A stretch of 12,165 nucleotides of DNA. Origin: Lysobacterales bacterium (GTDB lineage: Bacteria; Pseudomonadota; Gammaproteobacteria; Xanthomonadales; SZUA-36). The first letter of the stretch is position 1. Each line of letters opens with the position of its first letter. The notes beneath the pieces are model-generated. The model saw only the letters and a program-made list of their open reading frames with translations. It did no database searches and was not told the origin of the DNA. The translations under genes and the position numbers were made by a program. Location of the stretch: NCBI GenBank assembly GCA_029287515.1, contig JARFQZ010000289.1:1-12165 (forward strand). The letters run 5' to 3'. Shown here in pieces: positions 6,257 to 12,165 of the stretch.

Positions 6257-6996
6257 CAGCCCTGGTATGCCTCGTCTGGGATGTCCGCGTTGGAGTAAAC
6301 CGCCTGGGCGTCGTCCAGGTCTTCCAGCACGTCCAGGAACTTCAGGACTTTCTGGCCGCTCTCCACGTCCAGTTCCACTTCGAGGCTGGCACGCATCGTC
6401 ACTTCCGAGTTGGCCGGCGTCAGGCCGCCCTCTTCCATCGCGGTGACCACGTCAGTAAACGCTTCGGGCGTAGTGACGACTTCAATCGACCCGTCGTCTT
6501 CCATAACCACGTCATCGGCGCCTGCTTCCAGCGCAATTTCCATGACTTCGTCCTCGGACGTGCCCGGAGGGAAGTTCAGGACGCCGATTTTGCTGAACAG
6601 GTAGGCTACCGAGCCGTCCGTGCCGAGATTCCCGCCGTGCTTTGTGAACGCATGGCGTACTTCGGCAACCGTGCGATTGCGGTTGTCGGTCAGCGTATCG
6701 ATCATCACCGCCACGCCATTGGGTGCGTACCCCTCGTAGCGGATTTCCTCGTAAGTCACACCCTCGAGTTCACCAGCGGCTTTCTTGATGGTGCGCTCGA
6801 TGGTGTCCTTGGGCATGTTGGCCGCGTTGGCTTTCTGAATTGCCAGCCGCAAGCGGGGATTCGCATCCGGATCGCTGCCGCCTTCGCGTGCTGCGACGGT
6901 CAGTTCACGGTTGACCCGCGTGAATATTTTTCCCCGCTTGGCGTCCACCGCTTTCTTGCGGTGCTGGATATTCGCCCATTTACTGTGTCCAGCCAT
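6256..6996 (-). CDS. yebC: YebC/TACO1-family protein
   Basis: The product has 246 residues, as expected for the family. It opens with the hallmark MAGHSKWANIQHRKKAVDAK and continues with KIFTRVNREL, NPRLRLAIQKANAANMPKD (46-64), YEGYAPNGVAV (88-98), TDNRNRT (103-109) and KHGGNLGTDGSVAYLF (119-134), all family signatures. YebC proteins were long listed as transcriptional regulators; more recent work on YebC/TACO1 proteins links them to translation through difficult sequences such as polyproline, so the older regulator label should be treated with care. The gene sits just upstream of ruvC, the usual place in Gammaproteobacteria, and overlaps it by one base. Upstream, an AGGGA-like site lies in the 39-bp gap after the hydrolase gene. 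Confidence 0.97.
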   Translation of the reverse strand: MAGHSKWANIQHRKKAVDAKRGKIFTRVNRELTVAAREGGSDPDANPRLRLAIQKANAANMPKDTIERTIKKAAGELEGVTYEEIRYEGYAPNGVAVMIDTLTDNRNRTVAEVRHAFTKHGGNLGTDGSVAYLFSKIGVLNFPPGTSEDEVMEIALEAGADDVVMEDDGSIEVVTTPEAFTDVVTAMEEGGLTPANSEVTMRASLEVELDVESGQKVLKFLDVLEDLDDAQAVYSNADIPDEAYQG

Positions 6997-7035
6997 AAGC
7001 GCTTTTTTCCCTGGTAGATAACTAAACCAGATATT

Positions 7036-7674
7036 TTAGCATGCAGGGCCGTGCTCGAAGCCACCCGAGCGAAGAAAATATGCGGCCTGGCGCGCAACTT
7101 CTCTGGAATACAACATGCCGGTGTGTGTGACCGGTAATGTGATGTGGTCTGCCAGTCCCGGCATGTGCGTTTCACGTAACGCCACCGTGCCGTCTCCCGG
7201 GCCGCCTACACCGCCCACCAGTAATCCAAGGCCGATGCCCCTGGCGCCGGCGATCATGCCCGTGTCGCGATCGGGTGGAATGCGTCCATAACCCCTGTGC
7301 AGCGCGGAACGAATGTCACCCAGCAACTTTTCGGAACCGGGAACCTTCGCGGCTTTCCGCGCCGTTACACTGCCGCCCAAAGGACTGCCCAGCAGCACGA
7401 TCCTGCCCGGCGCCACCCTGTGATACATCCGAAGCATTCTCAGCGTGACCAGCCCGCCAAGGCTGTGGGCCACGAAATGGACCGTTTTCGCGGGTGACCT
7501 GGCCACGAACTGCCGTAAGCCTGCGGCATGTTGATCAAGGCCGTCACCAGTCGTTGCATAGGAGTAGCGACGACAGACCAGGCCTGCTGCCTCCAGTTTC
7601 CTGGCCAGGCTTGCCATGGCCCAGGAACCGAACCACAGTCCATGGACAATGATGACTTCCGTTCGCACCGTCAT
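7036..7674 (-). CDS. Alpha/beta-fold hydrolase (putative lipase/esterase)
   Basis: The product has 212 residues with no signal peptide, so it is probably cytoplasmic. The N-terminal strand and oxyanion loop read VIIVHGLWFGSW (7-18). The nucleophile elbow is AHSLGG (69-74) with Ser71. The first glycine of the usual GxSxG is replaced by alanine, as in some small lipases with AHSxG elbows. Asp161 (GGPGDGTVAL) and His184 (LPVTHTGML) complete a plausible catalytic triad. The substrate cannot be read from the sequence; a short-chain ester or lipid is a guess from the family. The ATG at 7674 lies four bases after the rarD stop, so the two are probably co-expressed. Together with rarD it separates aspS from yebC, which are often adjacent in relatives. 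Confidence 0.85.
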   Translation of the reverse strand: MTVRTEVIIVHGLWFGSWAMASLARKLEAAGLVCRRYSYATTGDGLDQHAAGLRQFVARSPAKTVHFVAHSLGGLVTLRMLRMYHRVAPGRIVLLGSPLGGSVTARKAAKVPGSEKLLGDIRSALHRGYGRIPPDRDTGMIAGARGIGLGLLVGGVGGPGDGTVALRETHMPGLADHITLPVTHTGMLYSREVARQAAYFLRSGGFEHGPAC

Positions 7675-7678
7675 CTGC

Positions 7679-8569
7679 TCAAGATATCCTGAGCTGGCGT
7701 GACCGGGCGACCGACTCGGCAGAGACCATCGCCAGCGCCAGCCAGATGCAACCGAACGCCACCGCGTGGCCCTGGGTGAATGGCTCTCCGTAAATGAACA
7801 CCGACAAAAGGAATGTCATCGAAGGGGCGATGTACTGGAAGAAACCCAGCGTGCTCAGGCTAAGTGACCGGGCTGCCACGTTGAACCAGATCAACGGGAG
7901 AATGGTCACCAGGCCGGCCAGCGCCAGCAGGAAGTCCGTACTCACGCTGCCTGCGCCGAATGACAGTGTCCCGATGTGAAAAGACCACGTCATGAACGCA
8001 ATGGCCAGGGGCGCGATCAGCGTCGCCTCCCAGAGCAGTCCGACCATGGGACCCACATCCAGCTTTTTGCGGATCAGCCCATAGAATCCAAATGAAAAAG
8101 CCAGCGCCAATGATATCCACGGGGGCGTGCCCAGGAACCAGCCGAGATAAACCGTGCCGGCGGCGGCGATCATCACTCCCAGGGTCTGGATGTGGGTCAG
8201 GCGCTCTTTCAGGAAAAGGTACCCTAGCAGGAAATTGACCAGCGGGCCGATGAAGTATCCCAGGCTGGTCGCCAGCACCTGGCCATTGACCACGGCCCAG
8301 ACAAACACCAGCCAGTTGCACATGACCAGCAGGCCGGATCCCAGGAGGATCATCACGGTGCGCCGCGGCAGGCGCAAGCGCTGCCAGAAATCCCGGCCGT
8401 CCCGCAGGAACAGGAAAATCGCCAGCAGCGGAATCGACCACAGAACGCGGTGCGCTATGACCTCGCTGGCCGCCACGTCCTGGATCAGTTTGAAATAGAT
8501 CGGCGCCAGGCCCCAGAAAATGTAGGCCGCCAACGCCGCTATGACACCCGTTCGATCGTCGGGTTTCAA
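7679..8569 (-). CDS. rarD: RarD-like EamA-family permease
   Basis: The product has 296 residues, the usual RarD length, with about ten hydrophobic helices arranged as two EamA repeats. Family features include GVIAALAAYIFWGLAPIYFK (8-27), ASEVIAHRVLWS (34-45), NWLVFVWAVVNGQVLATSLG (85-104), GYFIGPLVNFLLGYLFLKER and the C-terminal QYIAPSMTFLLSVFIYGEPF. RarD was named for chloramphenicol-sensitivity annotation, but the true substrate of most members is unknown; a metabolite exporter in the inner membrane is the fair reading. The start is a TTG at 8569-8567, overlapping the aspS stop by two bases (TTGA). No ATG or GTG gives a full first helix, and the frame is closed upstream. AAGGA lies unusually close to this TTG, so translation may rely on coupling to aspS. 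Confidence 0.9.
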   Translation of the reverse strand: MKPDDRTGVIAALAAYIFWGLAPIYFKLIQDVAASEVIAHRVLWSIPLLAIFLFLRDGRDFWQRLRLPRRTVMILLGSGLLVMCNWLVFVWAVVNGQVLATSLGYFIGPLVNFLLGYLFLKERLTHIQTLGVMIAAAGTVYLGWFLGTPPWISLALAFSFGFYGLIRKKLDVGPMVGLLWEATLIAPLAIAFMTWSFHIGTLSFGAGSVSTDFLLALAGLVTILPLIWFNVAARSLSLSTLGFFQYIAPSMTFLLSVFIYGEPFTQGHAVAFGCIWLALAMVSAESVARSRQLRIS

Positions 8570-10332
8570 CTGTCCTTGCTGATATTGCGAATATGCAGTT
8601 CGGCCACCTGCTCATCGGGTATTTTCGAGGGCGCCGAGGTCAGCAGGCACTGCGCCGTGGTGGTCTTCGGAAAAGCGATCACGTCGCGAATCGATTCCTC
8701 GCCCGACATCAGCGCCGCAATACGGTCCAGGCCGAAAGCGATACCGCCATGGGGCGGACAACCGTATTTCAGCGCGTCCAGCAGGAAACCGAATTTCAGT
8801 TGCGCTTCTTCTTCGCCAATCCCCAGCAGTTTGAACACGGCCTGTTGCATACCGGGATCATGGATACGGATGGAACCGCCACCGATCTCGGCGCCGTTCA
8901 GCACCATGTCGTAGCCCTTGGACAATGCAGTCGAGGCATTGGCCAGCAGTGCTTCCGGATCATCTTTCAGCGGTGCCGTAAAGGGATGATGCATGGCGAA
9001 ATGCCGCCGGGCTTCCTCGTCCCACTCGAACATCGGGAATTCGTTGACCCACAGGGGCTGCCAGCCTTCCTGCACCAGGCCCCGGTCCCGGCCGGCCCGC
9101 ACCAGCAGCTCACCCATGAAAGTGCTCACGGTAAGCCATTCGCCGGCGCCAAAGAACAGGATGTCCCCGCTCTGGGCTCCGGTTGCCCCGGCGATACCCT
9201 GCCAGGCTTTATCGTCCAGGAACTTGGCGATCGGCGACTGCAGGCCTTCCAGCCCGGCGTCGGCATCGTTCACCTTGATCCAGGCCAGGCCGCGCGCGCC
9301 GTAGCGCCCGACATACTCGGTGTATTCATCGATCTGTTTGCGGGAAATCCCGGCGCCGCCGGGAACACGGAGGGCGGCGACCCTGGAGCCCTCGTCGTTT
9401 GCCGGGCCGGAGAACACCCTGAACTCAACGTGTGCGACGTGTTCATCGACAGTGGCCAGTTCCATCGGAATGCGCAGGTCGGGCTTGTCGGAACCGTAGC
9501 GGTCCAGGGCCTGGTGCCAGCTCAACCGGGGAAAGGGTTGCGGCAGTTCGACGCCCAGCGTGTCCCTGAATACTTCGCGGATCATGGTTTCCGCCAGGTC
9601 CTGTACATCGGACTCTTCCACGAACGCCATCTCGATATCCAGTTGGGTGAACTCGGGCTGGCGGTCGGCCCTCAAGTCTTCGTCGCGGAAGCAGCGGGCA
9701 ATCTGGTAATAGCGGTCCATGCCGGACATCATCAGCAATTGTTTGAAAAGTTGTGGCGATTGCGGCAAGGCAAAATAGTGGCCCGCGTGCACGCGGCTCG
9801 GCACCAGGTAGTCACGGGCGCCTTCAGGCGTCGCCTTGGTCAGCATCGGCGTTTCGAATTCCGTGAAGCCCTTGCTGTCCAGGCTGTCGCGGATCGCCCG
9901 GTACATCTTCGCCCGGGTCCGCAGGTTGTGCTGCATGCGTGGCCGGCGCAGGTCCAGGTAGCGGTATTTCAGCCGGATTTCTTCGCCGTCCTCGTCGGTC
10001 ATCAGCAAGGGCATCGGCGCTGAAGCGTTGAGCAATTCGACGGTTTCGGCCAGCACTTCCACCTTGCCGGTCGCCATGGATTCGTTCCACTGGCTTTCGG
10101 GCCGCATGCGCACCAGGCCGCTGATTCGAACGCAGTACTCGTTGCGCAGCGCCTCGGCGTCTTTGAACGCGGGGCTGTCGGGCTCCACCACAGCCTGTAC
10201 GATGCCTGCATGGTCCCGCAGGCTGATAAAAATCAGTCCGCCCAGGTCGCGACGCCGGTCGACCCAGCCACACAGCTGTACCGCCTGGTCAGCCAGTTGT
10301 TCATTCACTTCGCCACAAAGGTGTGTGCGCAT
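8566..10332 (-). CDS. aspS: Aspartate--tRNA ligase, bacterial type
   Basis: The product has 588 residues, matching E. coli AspRS (590). Domains in order are an N-terminal OB-fold anticodon-binding domain (about 1-110, CGWVDRRRDLGGLIFISLRD), the class II catalytic core, the bacterial GAD insertion (about 290-410) and the end of the core. Motif 2 shows CFRDEDLRADRQPEFTQ (214-230), and motif 3 shows FGFLLDALKYG (515-524 region) with GLDR (534-537). QSPQLFKQLL (191-200) and TKATPEGARDYLVPSR (165-180) are also hallmarks. Residue 30 is leucine, as in discriminating AspRS such as that of E. coli, rather than the histidine of non-discriminating enzymes, suggesting it charges tRNA-Asp only. The ATG at 10332 has GGAG at 10341-10344, eight bases upstream. 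fmdB precedes it by 39 bp and rarD overlaps its stop. Confidence 0.98.
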   Translation of the reverse strand: MRTHLCGEVNEQLADQAVQLCGWVDRRRDLGGLIFISLRDHAGIVQAVVEPDSPAFKDAEALRNEYCVRISGLVRMRPESQWNESMATGKVEVLAETVELLNASAPMPLLMTDEDGEEIRLKYRYLDLRRPRMQHNLRTRAKMYRAIRDSLDSKGFTEFETPMLTKATPEGARDYLVPSRVHAGHYFALPQSPQLFKQLLMMSGMDRYYQIARCFRDEDLRADRQPEFTQLDIEMAFVEESDVQDLAETMIREVFRDTLGVELPQPFPRLSWHQALDRYGSDKPDLRIPMELATVDEHVAHVEFRVFSGPANDEGSRVAALRVPGGAGISRKQIDEYTEYVGRYGARGLAWIKVNDADAGLEGLQSPIAKFLDDKAWQGIAGATGAQSGDILFFGAGEWLTVSTFMGELLVRAGRDRGLVQEGWQPLWVNEFPMFEWDEEARRHFAMHHPFTAPLKDDPEALLANASTALSKGYDMVLNGAEIGGGSIRIHDPGMQQAVFKLLGIGEEEAQLKFGFLLDALKYGCPPHGGIAFGLDRIAALMSGEESIRDVIAFPKTTTAQCLLTSAPSKIPDEQVAELHIRNISKDS

Positions 10333-10371
10333 TTTCTATGCTCCGGTATGGGCGTTTGTATCGACGAAAGC

Positions 10372-10704
10372 TCAGGATGCGCCGGAAGTCGTGGACGCGG
10401 GTTTGCTTTCAGTTTTCCTGGTCGAGGCGGGTTTGCTGTCAGCCCCATTGCTTTTGCCGGCCGCACTCTTGCTGGAAGAGTTGCTCTTTGCAGACCCTGA
10501 ATCATGCAGGTTTTTCTTGTCGCCTTTCTTGAAATCGGTTTCGTACCAGCCGGCGCCCTTCAGGCGAAAACCGGCCGCGGAAACCAGGCGCCTGAGCTCT
10601 GCTTCGCCGCAGTCGGGGCAGTCCCGCAGCGGGTTATCGCTCATGCGCTGGAGCTTTTCCAGCTCGTGGCCGCAGGAATCGCATTGATATTCGTAAATCG
10701 GCAT
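10372..10704 (-). CDS. FmdB-family zinc-ribbon protein
   Basis: The product has 110 residues. The N-terminal zinc ribbon starts MPIYEYQCDSCGHELEKLQ with a zinc-binding set Cys8, Cys11, Cys29 and Cys32 (CDSC and CPDC), followed by FRLKGAGWYETDF (46-58), which is typical of the family. From about residue 62 the chain is a low-complexity tail rich in Ser, Lys, Ala and Thr, probably disordered. Related proteins are annotated FmdB, from a putative regulator of formamidase in Methylophilus, but the real function of these small ribbons is unknown and the name should not be read as an activity. The gene is often found directly before aspS in proteobacteria, as here. The ATG at 10704 has AAGG nine bases upstream and a good -10 box about 28 bases upstream. 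Confidence 0.92.
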   Translation of the reverse strand: MPIYEYQCDSCGHELEKLQRMSDNPLRDCPDCGEAELRRLVSAAGFRLKGAGWYETDFKKGDKKNLHDSGSAKSNSSSKSAAGKSNGADSKPASTRKTESKPASTTSGAS

Positions 10705-10731
10705 AATTCTGAACCTTGGTAAAACCGCACA

Positions 10732-10763
10732 ATTATAAGGGATGAGTCCTTAAATGGGGACAA
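10732..10763 (-). promoter_or_regulatory. Candidate promoter for fmdB-aspS
   Basis: A perfect TATAAT lies on the minus strand at 10737-10732, about 28 bases before the fmdB ATG. The best -35 match, TTGTCC (10763-10758), is spaced 20 bases away, longer than the ideal 17, so promoter strength or activator dependence is uncertain. It may be the main promoter for the long minus-strand cluster. Confidence 0.5.
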
Positions 10764-10815
10764 TTTGAGTTGATTTCCACAGGTCGGCGCTGATGCGGTC
10801 TGATATCATTTAAGG
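10748..10815. repeat. 68-bp element bounded by a 9-bp perfect inverted repeat in the divergent promoter region
   Basis: CCTTAAATG at 10748-10756 is mirrored exactly by CATTTAAGG at 10807-10815, with 50 bp between. The left arm runs into AAATGGGGACA (10752-10762), a 10-of-11 match to the motif in the ruvB-tolQ gap. The right arm overlaps the candidate -10 of the M49-like gene, and the left arm lies next to the -35 region of the fmdB promoter. It could be a miniature repeat element or paired operator sites; the sequence alone does not decide. No coding sequence is present in the 145-bp region. Confidence 0.45.
10801..10809 (+). promoter_or_regulatory. Candidate extended -10 promoter for the M49-like lipoprotein gene
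   Basis: TGATATCAT combines an extended -10 TG with TATCAT (10804-10809), a 5-of-6 match to TATAAT, 40 bases before the ATG at 10850. No clear -35 was seen at the right distance, which is tolerable for extended -10 promoters. GGAG at 10838-10841, eight bases before the ATG, serves as ribosome binding site. Confidence 0.4.
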
Positions 10816-10849
10816 TTTGGTTCAATGCCGTTTTTTCGGAGTTAATTCA

Positions 10850-12165
10850 ATGAATGCCCAACGCATCCTGTTCATCGCTGCCCTGCTACTCCTCACCGCA
10901 TGCCAACAGGCGGAGCCACCGCCGCGGGAAACCGTGGGAGAACCTGAAATTGCAGTCAGGGAAGCACCCCCCGCCGAAGATACCGGGCAAGAGTCTTCGC
11001 GCTACGACATCTATGCCACCGTCAGGCTGACGGCTGATCTCAGCCGCCTGGACGAACAGCAAAGGCAGATGATCCCCTTGCTGATCAGGGCATCGGAGAT
11101 CATGGATGAACTGTTCTGGCTGCAGGCATACGGCGAACCGGAGCCATTGCTGGCATCGATTGAAGATCCGGACCGGAAACGGTTTGCGGCCATCAACTAT
11201 GGCCCCTGGGACCGCCTTGCTGCTGACCAGCCGTTCGTGGAAAGCGCCGGACCGAAGCCGCCGGGTGCGCAATTCTACCCCGCGGACATGAGCAAGGAAG
11301 AGTTTGAAGCCTGGGACCAGGAGGGCAAAGCCGGCCTGTACAAGCTGGTCAAGCGCAATGAACAGGGCGAACTTTACCTGGAACCCTACAGCAAGGCGTA
11401 CGCCAGCCAACTGGCTGAAGCGGCGGGGCTGTTGCGCCAGGCCGCCGAACTCGCCAGCGACCCGGAATTCGCCAACTACCTGGTGATGCGGGCTGATGCC
11501 CTGGTGAGCGATGACTTCCAGGCTTCCGACATGGCCTGGATGGACATGAAAAACAACCCCATCGAGCTGGTGATCGGGCCGATAGAAACCTACGAAGACC
11601 TGCTGTATGGCTACCGGACCGCCTATGAGTCCTACGTGCTGATCAAGGACCTGGCATGGAGCGAACGCCTGGCACGGTTCGCGAAATACCTGCCGGAACT
11701 GCAGGTCGGCCTGCCCGTTCCGGAGGAATACAAGAAGGAAATGCCCGGATCGGACGCCGATCTGAACGCTTATGACGTGATCTATTACGCCGGCCATTCC
11801 AACGCCGGCTCCAAGACCATCGCGATCAACCTGCCCAATGACGAGGAAGTCCAGCTGGCCAAGGGGACCCGGCGTTTGCAGCTGAAAAACGCCATGCTGG
11901 CCAAGTACAACCAGATCCTGGTGCCGATCTCCGAGGTTTTGATCGTCGAGGAGCAGCGGGCGAACGTGACCTTCGATGCGTTCTTCGCCAACACGATGTT
12001 CCACGAGGTCGCTCACGGCCTCGGAATCAAGACGACACTCGACGGCAGCGGCACCGTGCGCGAAGCACTTCTCGAGCAGTCGTCGGCACTCGAGGAGGGC
12101 AAGGCCGACATCCTCGGCCTCTACATGATCACCGCGCTTCACGAAAAGGGTGAGCTCGGCGAGGC
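10850..12165 (+). CDS. M49-like (dipeptidyl-peptidase III-related) zinc metallopeptidase lipoprotein, 3' end missing
   Basis: The frame is open from the ATG at 10850 to the window end, giving 438 codons with no stop. The N-terminus MNAQRILFIAALLLLTAC is a lipoprotein signal with lipobox LTAC, so Cys18 would be lipidated. A short acidic, Pro-rich linker follows (about 19-50). The catalytic region shows SKTIAINLPNDEEVQLAKGT, a run about LKNAMLAKYNQILVPI, then the zinc motif HEVAHGLG (385-392) and EEGKAD (415-420), which resembles the second zinc-ligand motif EECRAE of M49. Family M49 usually has HExxGH; this protein has the shorter HExxH form. A peptidase anchored in the envelope is likely; substrate and true dipeptidyl activity are inferred. 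From about residue 362 the codon choice changes sharply (Leu CTG to CTC, Glu GAA to GAG). It is divergent from fmdB and unlinked to the Tol genes. Confidence 0.8.
   Translation, partial: MNAQRILFIAALLLLTACQQAEPPPRETVGEPEIAVREAPPAEDTGQESSRYDIYATVRLTADLSRLDEQQRQMIPLLIRASEIMDELFWLQAYGEPEPLLASIEDPDRKRFAAINYGPWDRLAADQPFVESAGPKPPGAQFYPADMSKEEFEAWDQEGKAGLYKLVKRNEQGELYLEPYSKAYASQLAEAAGLLRQAAELASDPEFANYLVMRADALVSDDFQASDMAWMDMKNNPIELVIGPIETYEDLLYGYRTAYESYVLIKDLAWSERLARFAKYLPELQVGLPVPEEYKKEMPGSDADLNAYDVIYYAGHSNAGSKTIAINLPNDEEVQLAKGTRRLQLKNAMLAKYNQILVPISEVLIVEEQRANVTFDAFFANTMFHEVAHGLGIKTTLDGSGTVREALLEQSSALEEGKADILGLYMITALHEKGELGE

Noticed and set aside
7011..7030. Small hairpin (CTGGT/ACCAG) upstream of yebC as a terminator
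   Set aside because: Only five base pairs with a ten-base loop; the following A-rich stretch on the minus strand is not a T run.
112..9000. A novel defence or mobile system within the minus-strand cluster
   Set aside because: Every gene there maps to a known housekeeping family or a common enzyme/transport family, with no integrase, transposase, toxin or CRISPR repeats.
8593..10023. A 476-codon open frame on the plus strand across aspS
   Set aside because: It lies wholly antisense to a clearly conserved aspS and shows no known motif or ribosome site.
10886..12142. A 418-codon open frame on the minus strand under the M49-like gene
   Set aside because: The plus strand frame has a lipoprotein signal, ribosome site and zinc-peptidase motifs. 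The minus frame has no recognisable domain and the His/Gln/Val-rich look of an antisense shadow in GC-rich coding DNA.

Overview
The window reads as core chromosome of a GC-rich gammaproteobacterium. The evidence is the gene order yebC-ruvC-ruvA-ruvB followed by tolQ-tolR-tolA-tolB-pal-cpoB, with fmdB-aspS upstream. This combination is typical of Gammaproteobacteria such as Pseudomonas relatives. No genus can be named from the sequence alone, and there is no rRNA, tRNA, intact mobile element or CRISPR array.

Layout, read on the minus strand from right to left: fmdB-type zinc ribbon (10704-10372), aspS (10332-8566), rarD-like permease (8569-7679), alpha/beta hydrolase (7674-7036), yebC (6996-6256), ruvC (6256-5759), ruvA (5762-5163), ruvB (5162-4125), tolQ (4041-3355), tolR (3349-2882), tolA (2878-2000), tolB (1995-703), pal (636-112) and the first 38 codons of cpoB (115-1, running off the left edge). 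Most junctions overlap or lie within a few bases. The larger gaps are ruvB-tolQ (83 bp), tolB-pal (66 bp), yebC-hydrolase (39 bp) and fmdB-aspS (39 bp). No terminator was seen among them, so the 14 genes could form one long transcription unit or a chain of overlapping ones. One gene runs the other way at the right edge (10850 to the end): a lipoprotein related to M49 (dipeptidyl-peptidase III) zinc peptidases, open at the window end. The 145 bp between it and fmdB is a divergent promoter region.

Functions fall into blocks. AspRS supplies aspartyl-tRNA and YebC belongs to a family with translation and regulatory roles. RuvA, RuvB and RuvC migrate and cut Holliday junctions. TolQ, TolR and TolA form the proton-motive-force machine of the inner membrane. 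It pulls on TolB and Pal to constrict the outer membrane at division, and CpoB couples this to peptidoglycan synthesis.

Most of the window is conserved housekeeping, and I see no undescribed multi-gene system. The points worth a second look are small: ybgC is missing from its usual place and the gap holds a stem-loop and a repeat-like motif; a 9-bp perfect inverted repeat spans the divergent promoter region and carries a close copy of that motif; codon choice switches abruptly inside the M49-like gene; that gene has a short HExxH zinc motif; and Pal carries an extra cysteine pair.
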